Source: Candidatus Coprenecus stercoripullorum | GTDB lineage: Bacteria; Bacteroidota; Bacteroidia; Bacteroidales; UBA932 | Assembly (NCBI GenBank): GCA_018715745.1 | Contig: DVLA01000040.1 | Coordinates: 1 to 47,943 of the forward strand | Direction of reading: 5' to 3' | Length of the DNA: 47,943 nt | In this document: piece by piece, positions 30,996 through 39,842 of the stretch | How the letters are laid out: each line of letters starts with the position of its first letter | Position numbering within the stretch: the stretch's first letter is position 1 | The notes under the pieces: model-generated | Databases searched by the model: none | What the model saw: the letters and a program-made list of their open reading frames with translations, nothing else | Told to the model about the DNA's origin: nothing | Program-made: the position numbers and the translations under genes

Positions 30996-33652
30996 TAGAG
31001 TTTTATAATATTACGTTTTAATTCTGTATTGCCGTATTTGACTGTTACCGTGTATGTCCCTGCGCCTGCTCCGGTCATGTCGAGAGCGGCCGGGGAAAAC
31101 GGCGATATGGCGTGCCGGTTATTGTATATTTCTGCTCCGCGCGGGGATATGATTTTTATTATTGCATACATTTCTTTGGAGCCCCTTACGTAAAGGGTGT
31201 CGGTCACTGGATTGGGATATATGTCCACACCGTCTTCCCGGTCTCTAACAATAACCGAGAAGGAAGTTGAGGTAGAGGCCTGAAGGATGTCGCTGACGGT
31301 TACCGTTATATCCGTAACCCCGACGGAAAGAGGGGATACAGTTATGATGCCTTCGCCATATTCCGTTTCCGCTATGCCCTTTTCTGATGTTTCTATTGAC
31401 ACGTTGCCCATGGAATGGCCTTCGTCATCGATGAAGTATTTGAAAAGGTCTATGGTTGCGGGCTCCGTGTGGCCGGGGTCGAACAGTATGTCTTCGATTT
31501 CCTTTACAAGTCTCGGGGCGGTATTCCCGGCTACATGGTAATCTATCGTAAGCGACGAAGAACTGCCGTAGGAGTCGGTTACTGTCAGGACTGCCTTGTA
31601 GTCACCTTCTTCCGCTCCGGTTGCGTCTATTTCCACCTTGACTGAGTCGGGGGCTGGCATGGATGCGACGGCCCTGTCGGTATCGGAGGTTACGGATGCG
31701 CTCATCTGATGCCCGTCTCTGTCCGAGACTTTAAACATGAGGGAGCCCCGGCCGTTCATTTTCAACGAAAGGAATGTCCCGTCCACGGCTTCTATCACCG
31801 GAGGGGTGTTTTCTCCCGTAGTTACACATACGTTTTCCGAAAGTTCCGATGAATTGCCCCTGTTGTCTCTCGCCGTGGCGGCTATGTAGTACTGCGTACT
31901 GAACTGCAGCCCTATTATCGAATCCCTGACTGTTTCGCCGGATCTGTATTCAGCCGTATTTATATTATAGGTGTTTGCAGAATACATGTTTTCGGCCGTT
32001 ACGGGCTCGGTTGAATAATATATCCTCGCACTCGAGGGATCGTCCCCGTCAGGGTCCTCTGGCAATGTGAAACTTATTTTTACGGCATTTGAAACAGGCG
32101 ATGCTTCGAGATCCGTTATCTGCTCCGGCGCCGAGCCTACCGTTACGGAAAGCGATGAGGCTATGTTGAGCAGCCCGGAGCCGAGCAATCCTTCATATCC
32201 GGGATTGTAACTGTCTATCGGGGTCGTATATTCGAGAAGCCTTGCTTTAAGATCCTCATTTGTAAATCCGGGCCCTCCCAGATATGACACCAGCAATGCG
32301 GCCGCCCCTGAAACATGGGGACAGGCCATCGATGTACCCTGCATTTCCCCGTACTGGTTGTCCGGGAGGGTGCTTATTACGTATGCATCCTTATATTTGT
32401 CTCCGCCTGGAGCCGCTATGTCAGCCCAGTCCCCGTAATTCGAATAGTATGAGCGTACGTAGTCGGAGGACAGGGCCGTAACCGCAACCGCGCTTTCGTA
32501 TTCGCCCGGCTTTCCTTCGGGCAGGTCGTCGTTCCCGGCAGCGAAAATGACTATGCCTCCTGCAAGAGGGCCGGTCTGCACTCCGTTCTCATCGTAACCG
32601 GCGTATTTGACAAAGTAGTCTATCGCATCCTTGTCGGATTGCGGTACGTAGGACAGGCCTGCCTCATAGCCCCAGCTGTTCTGGCTTATGACGGCACCAT
32701 GGTCGGCGGCCCATTTTATGGCCGCAGCTGCATCCCCTGAGAATAACCATTCGAAAATCTGGCAGGACATGATCTTTACTCCGGGGACGTTCCGTTCCGC
32801 GTCCCCTCCTGCAATGCCGCATACTCCCTTGCCATTGTTGTTGACGGCAGCTATGGTCCCGGCAACATGGGTGCCGTGGTCATCGGGTGTTATCTTGTAT
32901 CCCGTATAGCCCGGGACGAAATTGTAGCCGTACTGCTCATCCCCGCTTTTTTCCGGATTATGCCACATATTGTCGGCCAGATCCTCGTGGGTATAGTCAA
33001 CGCCTCCGTCGACTACCGCCACTATTACGTCAGCATTGCCGGTAATCCCTTTCTCCCATACGGGCACTACGTTTATATCGGAGCCGCTTATTGAGTTGGG
33101 TTCTGACCCGTCATTATAATAATGCCACTGGGTCGGAAGCAGCGGGTCGTTGAAGGGAAGCCCGTCCTGAGCTGCCGGCGTGAGGCCGGAAATGTCCCGG
33201 ATTACGGCCCTGCCGGTTTTACGGATTATCTTTGGCCTGTATTCTACGGCATTTATGCCTTCCACACGGGAAAGACCTTCGTTGGCTTTGGTGATGGTAT
33301 TCTCTTCGTCGAAGTATACATTATACCAGAGGTGAAGCCCGGCCTTCCGCGTCCTCGGCTCGAACACTCCCGCATACGGAAAGGCCCTTTCCACCTTCGT
33401 CACTTTCAATGCAGGTACCTTGCCGGCAATGGTTACGGCCGCGGCTTCCGGATTTTTCTCAAGTTCCGCCGACAGGGCTTCGGAGACTTTCACCCTTACT
33501 ATGCCGCTTTCGAAGCTGGAAGCGGGTATTTCCATTCCGTTAGCCTCGATATTTCTCTCTGTTTGGTTTGTCTTTTCGCTGCATCCTGCGGTAAGGATGA
33601 CTGAAATGGCTGATAGTACGCCGATTATAGGTGTGAAGTTTCGTATGGTCAT
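30995..33652 (-). CDS. S8 subtilase with fibronectin/Ig-like repeats and Por C-terminal sorting domain (first copy)
   Basis: 885 residues from the Met at 33652; a ten-residue longer start is possible. The N-terminus ends in a lipobox (ILTAGC, C24). A propeptide-like domain (about 48-140) precedes the S8 domain, whose triad is D215 (VVDGGVDY), H259 (DDHGTHVAGT) and S441 (GTSMACPHVSG), with the oxyanion Asn in AAGN (N374). Then come a fibronectin-type domain (about 515-620), two cadherin/Ig-like repeats starting NTPPVIEAV and NTAPRLV, and an ~80-residue Por sorting domain (VDIYPNPVTDTLYV...LDMTGAGAGTYTVTV). The protein is predicted to act on the cell surface or outside. It diverges from susC. 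Confidence 0.92.
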   Translation of the reverse strand: MTIRNFTPIIGVLSAISVILTAGCSEKTNQTERNIEANGMEIPASSFESGIVRVKVSEALSAELEKNPEAAAVTIAGKVPALKVTKVERAFPYAGVFEPRTRKAGLHLWYNVYFDEENTITKANEGLSRVEGINAVEYRPKIIRKTGRAVIRDISGLTPAAQDGLPFNDPLLPTQWHYYNDGSEPNSISGSDINVVPVWEKGITGNADVIVAVVDGGVDYTHEDLADNMWHNPEKSGDEQYGYNFVPGYTGYKITPDDHGTHVAGTIAAVNNNGKGVCGIAGGDAERNVPGVKIMSCQIFEWLFSGDAAAAIKWAADHGAVISQNSWGYEAGLSYVPQSDKDAIDYFVKYAGYDENGVQTGPLAGGIVIFAAGNDDLPEGKPGEYESAVAVTALSSDYVRSYYSNYGDWADIAAPGGDKYKDAYVISTLPDNQYGEMQGTSMACPHVSGAAALLVSYLGGPGFTNEDLKARLLEYTTPIDSYNPGYEGLLGSGLLNIASSLSVTVGSAPEQITDLEASPVSNAVKISFTLPEDPDGDDPSSARIYYSTEPVTAENMYSANTYNINTAEYRSGETVRDSIIGLQFSTQYYIAATARDNRGNSSELSENVCVTTGENTPPVIEAVDGTFLSLKMNGRGSLMFKVSDRDGHQMSASVTSDTDRAVASMPAPDSVKVEIDATGAEEGDYKAVLTVTDSYGSSSSLTIDYHVAGNTAPRLVKEIEDILFDPGHTEPATIDLFKYFIDDEGHSMGNVSIETSEKGIAETEYGEGIITVSPLSVGVTDITVTVSDILQASTSTSFSVIVRDREDGVDIYPNPVTDTLYVRGSKEMYAIIKIISPRGAEIYNNRHAISPFSPAALDMTGAGAGTYTVTVKYGNTELKRNIIKL

Positions 33653-33984
33653 AAAAAGGCCGGTTATGGTTTTAAAAAACAAAATTCAAATTTACAAAAA
33701 AATGCATACAAGCAATATATGTAATGCGAAAAATATGTGGCGGCCGTATGATGTCCTTGCAGCCGTACGGGCGTTATTTATAATAGGTATGCGCCAAATA
33801 TCCCGTTCGGAGATAAAAAAAACATGAAGCGTTGTGCAGTGTTGTTTTTTTTTTATAATTTAGCGTTTTGAATTGAATAAACCCGATATGTAAAATTTAC
33901 GTACAGATTTATTGGACATGTCAACTATCAAATCATTTATTAATTATTTTAACTATTTTGTTAATCTTTAAAAAAATTATCTAC
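33653..33984. other. 332-bp divergent control region between the subtilase and susC
   Basis: AT-rich gap with no gene seen. A run of ten T (33845-33854) is complementary to an A tract (33813-33824), so 33813-33856 could fold into a long AT hairpin. For the minus strand there is a promoter match (separate entry). For susC the best pair is TTTG at 33867-33870 and TAAAATTT at 33891-33898, which is imperfect; TATTTTG near 33954-33960 is another partial match. A specific operator was not recognised. Confidence 0.5.
33687..33715 (-). promoter_or_regulatory. Candidate promoter for the first subtilase
   Basis: On the minus strand TTG (33715-33713), an 18-bp spacer and TAAATTTG (33694-33687) lie about 35 bases before the start codon; spacing is slightly short. 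Confidence 0.45.
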
Positions 33985-36900
33985 ATGAAAAAGATCAGAC
34001 TATTCATGACAGGTCTGTTGCTCATGATTTCAGGGGCGGCTTTCGCTCAGGATATCACGGTGACCGGTACTGTTACTGATGCAAGCACAGGTGAAACCAT
34101 ACCTGGCGCAGCTGTTCAGCTTGTGGGTAGCGATACCCGGTATGCCATGACGGATAATGACGGTAACTACACCATCGAAGTTCCTTCGGATGCTGTGTTG
34201 CGCGTTACCTTCATGGGGTACAAGACCGCGGAAATTCCAGTAAACGGCAGGGCCCGTGTGGATGTCCCGCTCGAATTGGAGGCTGAGGCTCTTGAAGACG
34301 TTATCGTTGTGGCTTACGGTACGGCCAAGAAGGAATCCTTCACCGGATCCGCCGCCGTGGTCAAGGATGACGATCTGGTGAAACGTAGCGTTTCCAACGT
34401 AACCAAGGCCATCGAAGGTCTCGTAGCCGGTGTGACGACTACTTCCGGTAGCGGTCAGCCTGGTGAAGGCGCTTCTATCCAGATTCGCGGTTACGGTACA
34501 ATCAACGCATCGTCTTCCCCTCTCTATGTTGTGGACGGTATCCCTTATGACGGTAGCATCTCCGCTATCAACCCTAACGATATCGAGTCCATGACAGTGC
34601 TGAAGGACGCTTCCGCAGGTGCCCTCTACGGAGCCCGCGGTGCGAACGGTGTCGTTATGATTACCACGAAGCGCGGTTCCGAAGGCCGTGTGGATGTTAA
34701 CCTCAAGGCTCAGGTAGGTTGGCAGACCCGCGCCCTTCCCCGTTATGACATGGTAAGTCAGGACGAGTTCGTGGAACAGACATGGCGTGCCCTCTATAAC
34801 CAGGCCATAGACAACGGTTATTCACCTGTCAATGCAGGTACATACGCTTCGTCAAATATGTCTTCGACCCTCGGCGGCGAGTTCTACAACCCTTACAAGA
34901 ACTATACCTGGGGAACCCTTATCGATCCTGCAACCGGTAAACTCCAGCCCGATGCACAGTCGATGTGGAACGAGGACTGGATGGATGCGCTTACCAATGA
35001 CAAGGCTCTCCGTCAGGAATACCAGCTTGGCGTAAGCGGCGGTAACGACAGAACGAAATACACCCTTTCCGTAGGTTATCTTAACGATGAGGGTGTGCTG
35101 ATCAATACCGACTTCCAGCGCTACTCCGTAAGGACCGGCGTTGACCATAAGGTAAACAAATGGATGCAGTTGGGCGCAAACCTCTCCTATGCATACACCG
35201 AATCTTCGCAGATGACGGCGGAAGAGGGTTCGACGCAGACTTCGAACGTATGGTATACCGCCCAGTTCATGGCTCCGATTTATCCCGTGTATCTGAAAGA
35301 CGACCAGGGTAACAATGTCCTCGACGAGAACGGCGGCAAGCAGTTCGACTACGGTGTAAGCCGTCCCAAGGCTTCCCGTTTCAACCCTGTAGGTGACATG
35401 TATATCAACTCCTACAAGGCAACCTATGACAACATGTCCTTCCGTACGTTCGCCAAGTTCGGCGGAAACGATGACATCATGGGCCCCCTCAAGGGACTTG
35501 CCCTTACCATCAACTTCGGTGGTGACCTCAGGAACGAAAGGGCTACCAATTACCTTAGCCCCGAATCCGGAGACGGTAGCCAGACCAACGGTAGCATCAC
35601 GAAGTACAGCCACCGTACATTCTCGTATACGTTCAACCAGTTGCTCACATACGACCGCAACTTCGGCAAACACAATATCGGTGTCCTCTTAGGCCACGAG
35701 TACTATGATTATACATACAATTATCTGTATGCAAACAGCACAGGCGTATATCCCGGCAAGATCGAGCTGGCTCCTGCTACCAATGTGGTAGGCCACTCCT
35801 CTTATACCGACAGATATACCATCGAGTCCGTACTCTCCCGTATCAACTATGACTATGACAACCGTTACTTCGTATCGGCTTCATGGCGTACCGACGGTTC
35901 CTCGAGGTTCCACAAGGATCACCGTTGGGGACAGTTCTGGTCGGTAGGTGCATCCTGGAGAATTTCCGAGGAGAAATGGATGAGGAATGTCAACTGGGTG
36001 GACAACCTGACACTGAAGGCTTCCTACGGTGTACAGGGTAACGACAACCTCCGTACGTTCTACGCTTGGCAGGGTATCTACTCTCTCGGCTGGCCCAATG
36101 CCAACAATCCCGGATCCATTTATAACGGCCTTGAGAACCAGAGCGTGACCTGGGAAAAGAAAGGCTCTCTCAACATAGGCGTTGAGGCAACCCTCTTCAA
36201 CAGGATACTCGATCTCTCCGTAGAATACTATTATGCCGATACATGGGATATGCTCATGTCCTATCCTATGCCTATCTCTACCGGTTTCGGCGCATACAAT
36301 GCCAACGTAGGCGCCATGAACAATACCGGTGTCGAGGCTACCATCGCCGTCAACTGGCTCAACAAGGAGAAATTCAAAGCCACATCGACCTTGATGTTCT
36401 ACCATAACACCAACACCATCACCCAGCTTTACGGTGGTGAGGACGAGATGATTCTCGGCTCGCAGGTACTCAAAGTCGGAATGCCGGCCTACACGTACTA
36501 CCTTATCAAGACAGCCGGTGTCAACCCCATGACCGGTGAACAGCTTTACTGGACATACGATACGGATGAAAAGGGAAACATTATCAATGAGCGTGTTACC
36601 AATAATTCGGCTGAGGCTAACAATACCAAATATTATATGGGCAGCCGCGAACCCGTGCTCCAGGGATCTTTCGGTTCAAACTTCCAGCTCGGACAGTTCG
36701 ACCTCTCGTTCCTGACCACGTTCTCCATCGGCGGAAGCATCTACAATGGTGTGTATGCAGGTGCCATGGAGGCCCAGTACATAGGCGATACATGGCATAG
36801 ACATTCCCTCCGTGCATGGCAGCAGCCCGGTGACGTGACAGACGTGCCCAAACTGCTCGTCGGCTCCGGTCGTCCGACCAACACCGACAGGTATCTGATA

Positions 36901-37128
36901 GACGCTTCATACTTCTCCATCAAGTCGGTACAGTTCGGCTGGACCATGCCTTCAAGATGGACGGAAAAGGCCAATATCAAGTCCATCAGACTCTTCGTAG
37001 TAGGAGACAACCTTGCGATGTTCACACATCTCGACGGTATGGACCCTCAGTATAGCTTCAGCGGTGGCCAGAGTTATACCTACCTGCCCACCAGGTCTGT
37101 ATCAGTAGGTATAGATATTAACTTCTAA
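33985..37128 (+). CDS. SusC/RagA-family TonB-linked outer membrane transporter
   Basis: 1047 residues from the ATG at 33985 (an in-frame TTG at 33958 is rejected because the signal peptide starts at MKKIRLF). Order: signal peptide (1-21), CarboxypepD_reg-like domain (about 25-100), TonB box EDVIVVAYG (104-112), plug with the SusC signature around NPNDIESMTVLKDASAGALYG and ARGANGVVMITTKRG, then the 22-strand barrel. It imports a substrate captured by its SusD partner using energy from TonB-ExbBD. No glycoside hydrolase is linked; flanking proteases point to peptides, as for RagAB of Porphyromonas, but this is inference. Codon use suggests high expression. susD follows after 19 bases. Confidence 0.96.
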   Translation: MKKIRLFMTGLLLMISGAAFAQDITVTGTVTDASTGETIPGAAVQLVGSDTRYAMTDNDGNYTIEVPSDAVLRVTFMGYKTAEIPVNGRARVDVPLELEAEALEDVIVVAYGTAKKESFTGSAAVVKDDDLVKRSVSNVTKAIEGLVAGVTTTSGSGQPGEGASIQIRGYGTINASSSPLYVVDGIPYDGSISAINPNDIESMTVLKDASAGALYGARGANGVVMITTKRGSEGRVDVNLKAQVGWQTRALPRYDMVSQDEFVEQTWRALYNQAIDNGYSPVNAGTYASSNMSSTLGGEFYNPYKNYTWGTLIDPATGKLQPDAQSMWNEDWMDALTNDKALRQEYQLGVSGGNDRTKYTLSVGYLNDEGVLINTDFQRYSVRTGVDHKVNKWMQLGANLSYAYTESSQMTAEEGSTQTSNVWYTAQFMAPIYPVYLKDDQGNNVLDENGGKQFDYGVSRPKASRFNPVGDMYINSYKATYDNMSFRTFAKFGGNDDIMGPLKGLALTINFGGDLRNERATNYLSPESGDGSQTNGSITKYSHRTFSYTFNQLLTYDRNFGKHNIGVLLGHEYYDYTYNYLYANSTGVYPGKIELAPATNVVGHSSYTDRYTIESVLSRINYDYDNRYFVSASWRTDGSSRFHKDHRWGQFWSVGASWRISEEKWMRNVNWVDNLTLKASYGVQGNDNLRTFYAWQGIYSLGWPNANNPGSIYNGLENQSVTWEKKGSLNIGVEATLFNRILDLSVEYYYADTWDMLMSYPMPISTGFGAYNANVGAMNNTGVEATIAVNWLNKEKFKATSTLMFYHNTNTITQLYGGEDEMILGSQVLKVGMPAYTYYLIKTAGVNPMTGEQLYWTYDTDEKGNIINERVTNNSAEANNTKYYMGSREPVLQGSFGSNFQLGQFDLSFLTTFSIGGSIYNGVYAGAMEAQYIGDTWHRHSLRAWQQPGDVTDVPKLLVGSGRPTNTDRYLIDASYFSIKSVQFGWTMPSRWTEKANIKSIRLFVVGDNLAMFTHLDGMDPQYSFSGGQSYTYLPTRSVSVGIDINF

Positions 37129-37147
37129 ATGTTAATAAGGAAATAAG

Positions 37148-38785
37148 ATGAAAAAGATATTATTATTATCGGCAGCTTTGTTGATTGCGTTCATACCTAC
37201 TTCCTGTACGCGCGACGCTCTCGACACTCAGTCTACTGAACAGATTGATATCCAGTCTGCCCTTACGACTACGGACGGAGCAATGATGGCCCTCAACGGA
37301 ACTATCCGTCTGATGTTCCAGTTCGGCTGGTCCGTAGGTTTCAATGAACATTCGGCTCTTGGCCCTATGGGTTACGGTCTTATGGCCGATGTTATGGGTG
37401 ACGACATGATCATGGCCAACCAGGGTAACGGCTGGTTCTGGTATGAACACCTGTATCAAGTAAAGAGATATTATAATTCGGACGGTCAAGCTCCGTACAA
37501 CTGCTGGCGTTTCTATTACATGATAATCGCCCAGGTGAACTCCATCCTGGCCTATAAGGATATTATGGAAGGCGCAAAGGCGGATGTAGACTATATAGTA
37601 GGTAATGCATACGCTCTCCGCGCATACTGCTACTATTATCTTGAGCTCTTCTTCGCCCGCAGCTATCAGGGACATGAGGACATGCTCGGCGTTCCGGTAT
37701 ATACCGAGATGACATTTGCCGGTACGGCAGGCAACCCGCGTGCGACCAACCGTCAGGTATTCGGGCGTATGATGGCTGATATTGACAGTGCCATTGCCCG
37801 TCTCAACGGTGTAGACCAGAGGCATGTTTCCCATATCAGTACTTACGTGGCCCAGGGCCTGAAAGCCCGTTTTGCCCTCTATATGGGTGACTATCAGACA
37901 GCTTACGATGCGGCTGTAGCGGCTGCGGCAGGCGGTACCGTAATGGACGATGTTACATACGGTTACAATAATGCTTTCACCGACGAGGTTCTTTGGGGAA
38001 TAGAGATTATAGCAAGCCAGGGTACTACGAACCCCCAGTTCATGGCCAATATGGATACCGACTTCGATTCATACGGCAAGATGGCACCCAAATGCGCCAC
38101 GCAGTCACTCTATAACCACATGGGTGGACGTGACGCGCGCAGGGCATGGTGGACATGGCAGGCCGACATGTACGGAAGAGAAGGTTATATCCAGAAGAAA
38201 TTCCAGTTTGCCAACAAGCAGGTTGAGGCTGACGGTACAGTTACCGTGACCGACACCTATACCGGTGCAGACCAGATATGGATGCGCGTGCCCGAGATGA
38301 TTCTCATCCAGGCAGAGTGCCTTGCACGTCTCGGACGCGAGTCTGAGGCCCAGACGGTTCTCAACGACTTTATGTCGCACCGCGATCCCGAATTCGACTG
38401 CAGCAGCCTTACCGGACTTGATCTCGCAACTCTCACAAGCGAGACGACAGGTTCTCTTCTCGAAGAGATTATATGGCAGCGCCGTATAGAACTCTGGGGC
38501 GAGTACGGACGTATATTCGATATCAAACGTCTCCGTCAGGGCTTCACCCGTACGACGGCAGAAGGATTCCTTGAATCTGCGCTCCTGCTTTCTCTTGATA
38601 CCAGCAATCCCGAATCTTTCGACTGGGTTTATACGATTCCTCAGGATGAGATCAATTACAACCCCTGGATAGTTCAGAACCCTGTAGAATCGGCTCCTTC
38701 AGGAGACATGGGCGATGATCCGAGCCTTACACCGGACGGCGCTCCCGAGTACAATGAAATTGGCGAGATTATATCCGCTGAGTAA
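37148..38785 (+). CDS. SusD/RagB-family surface lipoprotein
   Basis: 545 residues with a lipoprotein signal ending IPTSC (C20). The sequence has the helical TPR-like framework of SusD proteins: RFYYMIIAQVNSILAYKDIMEG, YIVGNAYALRAYCYYYLELFFARSY, and near the C-terminus a RRIELWGEYGRIFDIKRL block that is nearly invariant in the family. SusD forms the hinged lid over the SusC barrel and binds the substrate. Ligand identity cannot be deduced from the sequence. It is in the same operon as susC and the following lipoprotein. Confidence 0.95.
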   Translation: MKKILLLSAALLIAFIPTSCTRDALDTQSTEQIDIQSALTTTDGAMMALNGTIRLMFQFGWSVGFNEHSALGPMGYGLMADVMGDDMIMANQGNGWFWYEHLYQVKRYYNSDGQAPYNCWRFYYMIIAQVNSILAYKDIMEGAKADVDYIVGNAYALRAYCYYYLELFFARSYQGHEDMLGVPVYTEMTFAGTAGNPRATNRQVFGRMMADIDSAIARLNGVDQRHVSHISTYVAQGLKARFALYMGDYQTAYDAAVAAAAGGTVMDDVTYGYNNAFTDEVLWGIEIIASQGTTNPQFMANMDTDFDSYGKMAPKCATQSLYNHMGGRDARRAWWTWQADMYGREGYIQKKFQFANKQVEADGTVTVTDTYTGADQIWMRVPEMILIQAECLARLGRESEAQTVLNDFMSHRDPEFDCSSLTGLDLATLTSETTGSLLEEIIWQRRIELWGEYGRIFDIKRLRQGFTRTTAEGFLESALLLSLDTSNPESFDWVYTIPQDEINYNPWIVQNPVESAPSGDMGDDPSLTPDGAPEYNEIGEIISAE

Positions 38786-38802
38786 CAGTGTTTATCTGAA
38801 TA

Positions 38803-39771
38803 ATGAAAATGAATTTAGAAATGAAAAATATTTTTAGAGCAGTAGGTTGCCTTTCCGCAGCGGTCCTCATGCTTGCATCCTGCAGCCAGGACAACAAGGG
38901 ATCAATATATGCTCCCCAGTCGGAAAGTGATATATCCTTTGTAACGTCTATCTTCACGAATACCGATATACCCGGTGACAGCACCGAGATTACTATCGGT
39001 GTCTCAAGGTCAGTTACTGCAAATGCGATTAGCTGCCCCATATCGACAAACCTTCCCGATGCGGTAGGCGTTCCCTCGTCAGTCAGCTTCGAAGAAGGGC
39101 AGAGTTTCGTTAGCATGCGGATCAATGTGCAGGACATGCAGACAGATACCGACTATACCGGCTGGATTGCCATTGCGGATACCTCGCTTACCGGTGTAGG
39201 CTATTGCAACGATACGGTCAAGGTCAATCTCAAGCTTGCTTACCTTTGGGAGACCTATGAAGGCTTCGGCCAGTTTACCGATAACATTACCGGCGTAATC
39301 AACAAGGAAGCCCAGATTATGGTAGCAAGCAACGCCTCGACTCCGAGATACCGCATAATGGCCCCGTACAATCCCGCACTGCAGCAGGCTATTGTTGACA
39401 ATATTGCAGGCGGCGGTCTGCCTTGCGCAATTGGTGGTGAAAAATCAGAATTTATCGAATTCTGGGCTATTACCGCCACAGGTGCTGAAATTATGTGGAA
39501 TATCTACTGGGCTCCCGGCGTGCAGGCGAACGACGTAGGCCTGGCTCCGCAGTACCCGGTATTGTATTACTATCCTACTGAGGCTCCTTTCAACGGCGCA
39601 CAGGGCTGGGAAGCAGAGTGTGCCCGTGTAGGCGAAGACCTGTATCAGTTCCATCCTCAGGTAAGCTTCATGATCGGCGAAACTTCTGGTATGGTATTCA
39701 ACAATACCTATGCCTTGGTATCCTTCCCCGGCGCTCCTGAGCAGGTAGAAGATATTGTTGAGTGGGAATAA
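38803..39771 (+). CDS. Unrecognised surface lipoprotein in the SusE position
   Basis: 322 residues with a lipobox MLASC (C27). The start could also be the Met at 38821, which gives a more typical signal (MKNIFRAVGCLSAAVLMLASC region). Residues ~40-145 look like a beta-sandwich with a Calx-beta-like pattern (evenly spaced hydrophobic strands, VSFEEGQSFVSMRINV). The rest (about 150-320) is rich in aromatic and Gly residues, with no motif I know. It lies 17 bases after susD and before a strong terminator, so it belongs to the susCD transcript. By position it may be an accessory substrate-binding lipoprotein like SusE/SusF; sequence similarity to them is not evident. Confidence 0.75.
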   Translation: MKMNLEMKNIFRAVGCLSAAVLMLASCSQDNKGSIYAPQSESDISFVTSIFTNTDIPGDSTEITIGVSRSVTANAISCPISTNLPDAVGVPSSVSFEEGQSFVSMRINVQDMQTDTDYTGWIAIADTSLTGVGYCNDTVKVNLKLAYLWETYEGFGQFTDNITGVINKEAQIMVASNASTPRYRIMAPYNPALQQAIVDNIAGGGLPCAIGGEKSEFIEFWAITATGAEIMWNIYWAPGVQANDVGLAPQYPVLYYYPTEAPFNGAQGWEAECARVGEDLYQFHPQVSFMIGETSGMVFNNTYALVSFPGAPEQVEDIVEWE

Positions 39772-39781
39772 TATTATTCTG

Positions 39782-39827
39782 ATTTTCGGAGACACCGCCA
39801 AACCGGTGTCTCCGAAAATTCTTTTTA
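39782..39827 (+). terminator. Strong terminator between the susCD-lipoprotein genes and the second subtilase
   Basis: A perfect 16-bp stem (39782-39797 with 39804-39819), a 6-base loop and a T-rich tail (TCTTTTT). Only 15 bases separate it from the next start codon, and no TAnnTTTG promoter is seen between. Confidence 0.85.
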
Positions 39828-39842
39828 TGACAAATTCTTATT

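Noticed and set aside
33813-33856. Terminator in the susC upstream region
   Set aside because: The A-tract/T-tract pairing has an 18-base loop and no GC stem, and no gene lies upstream in either direction to terminate.
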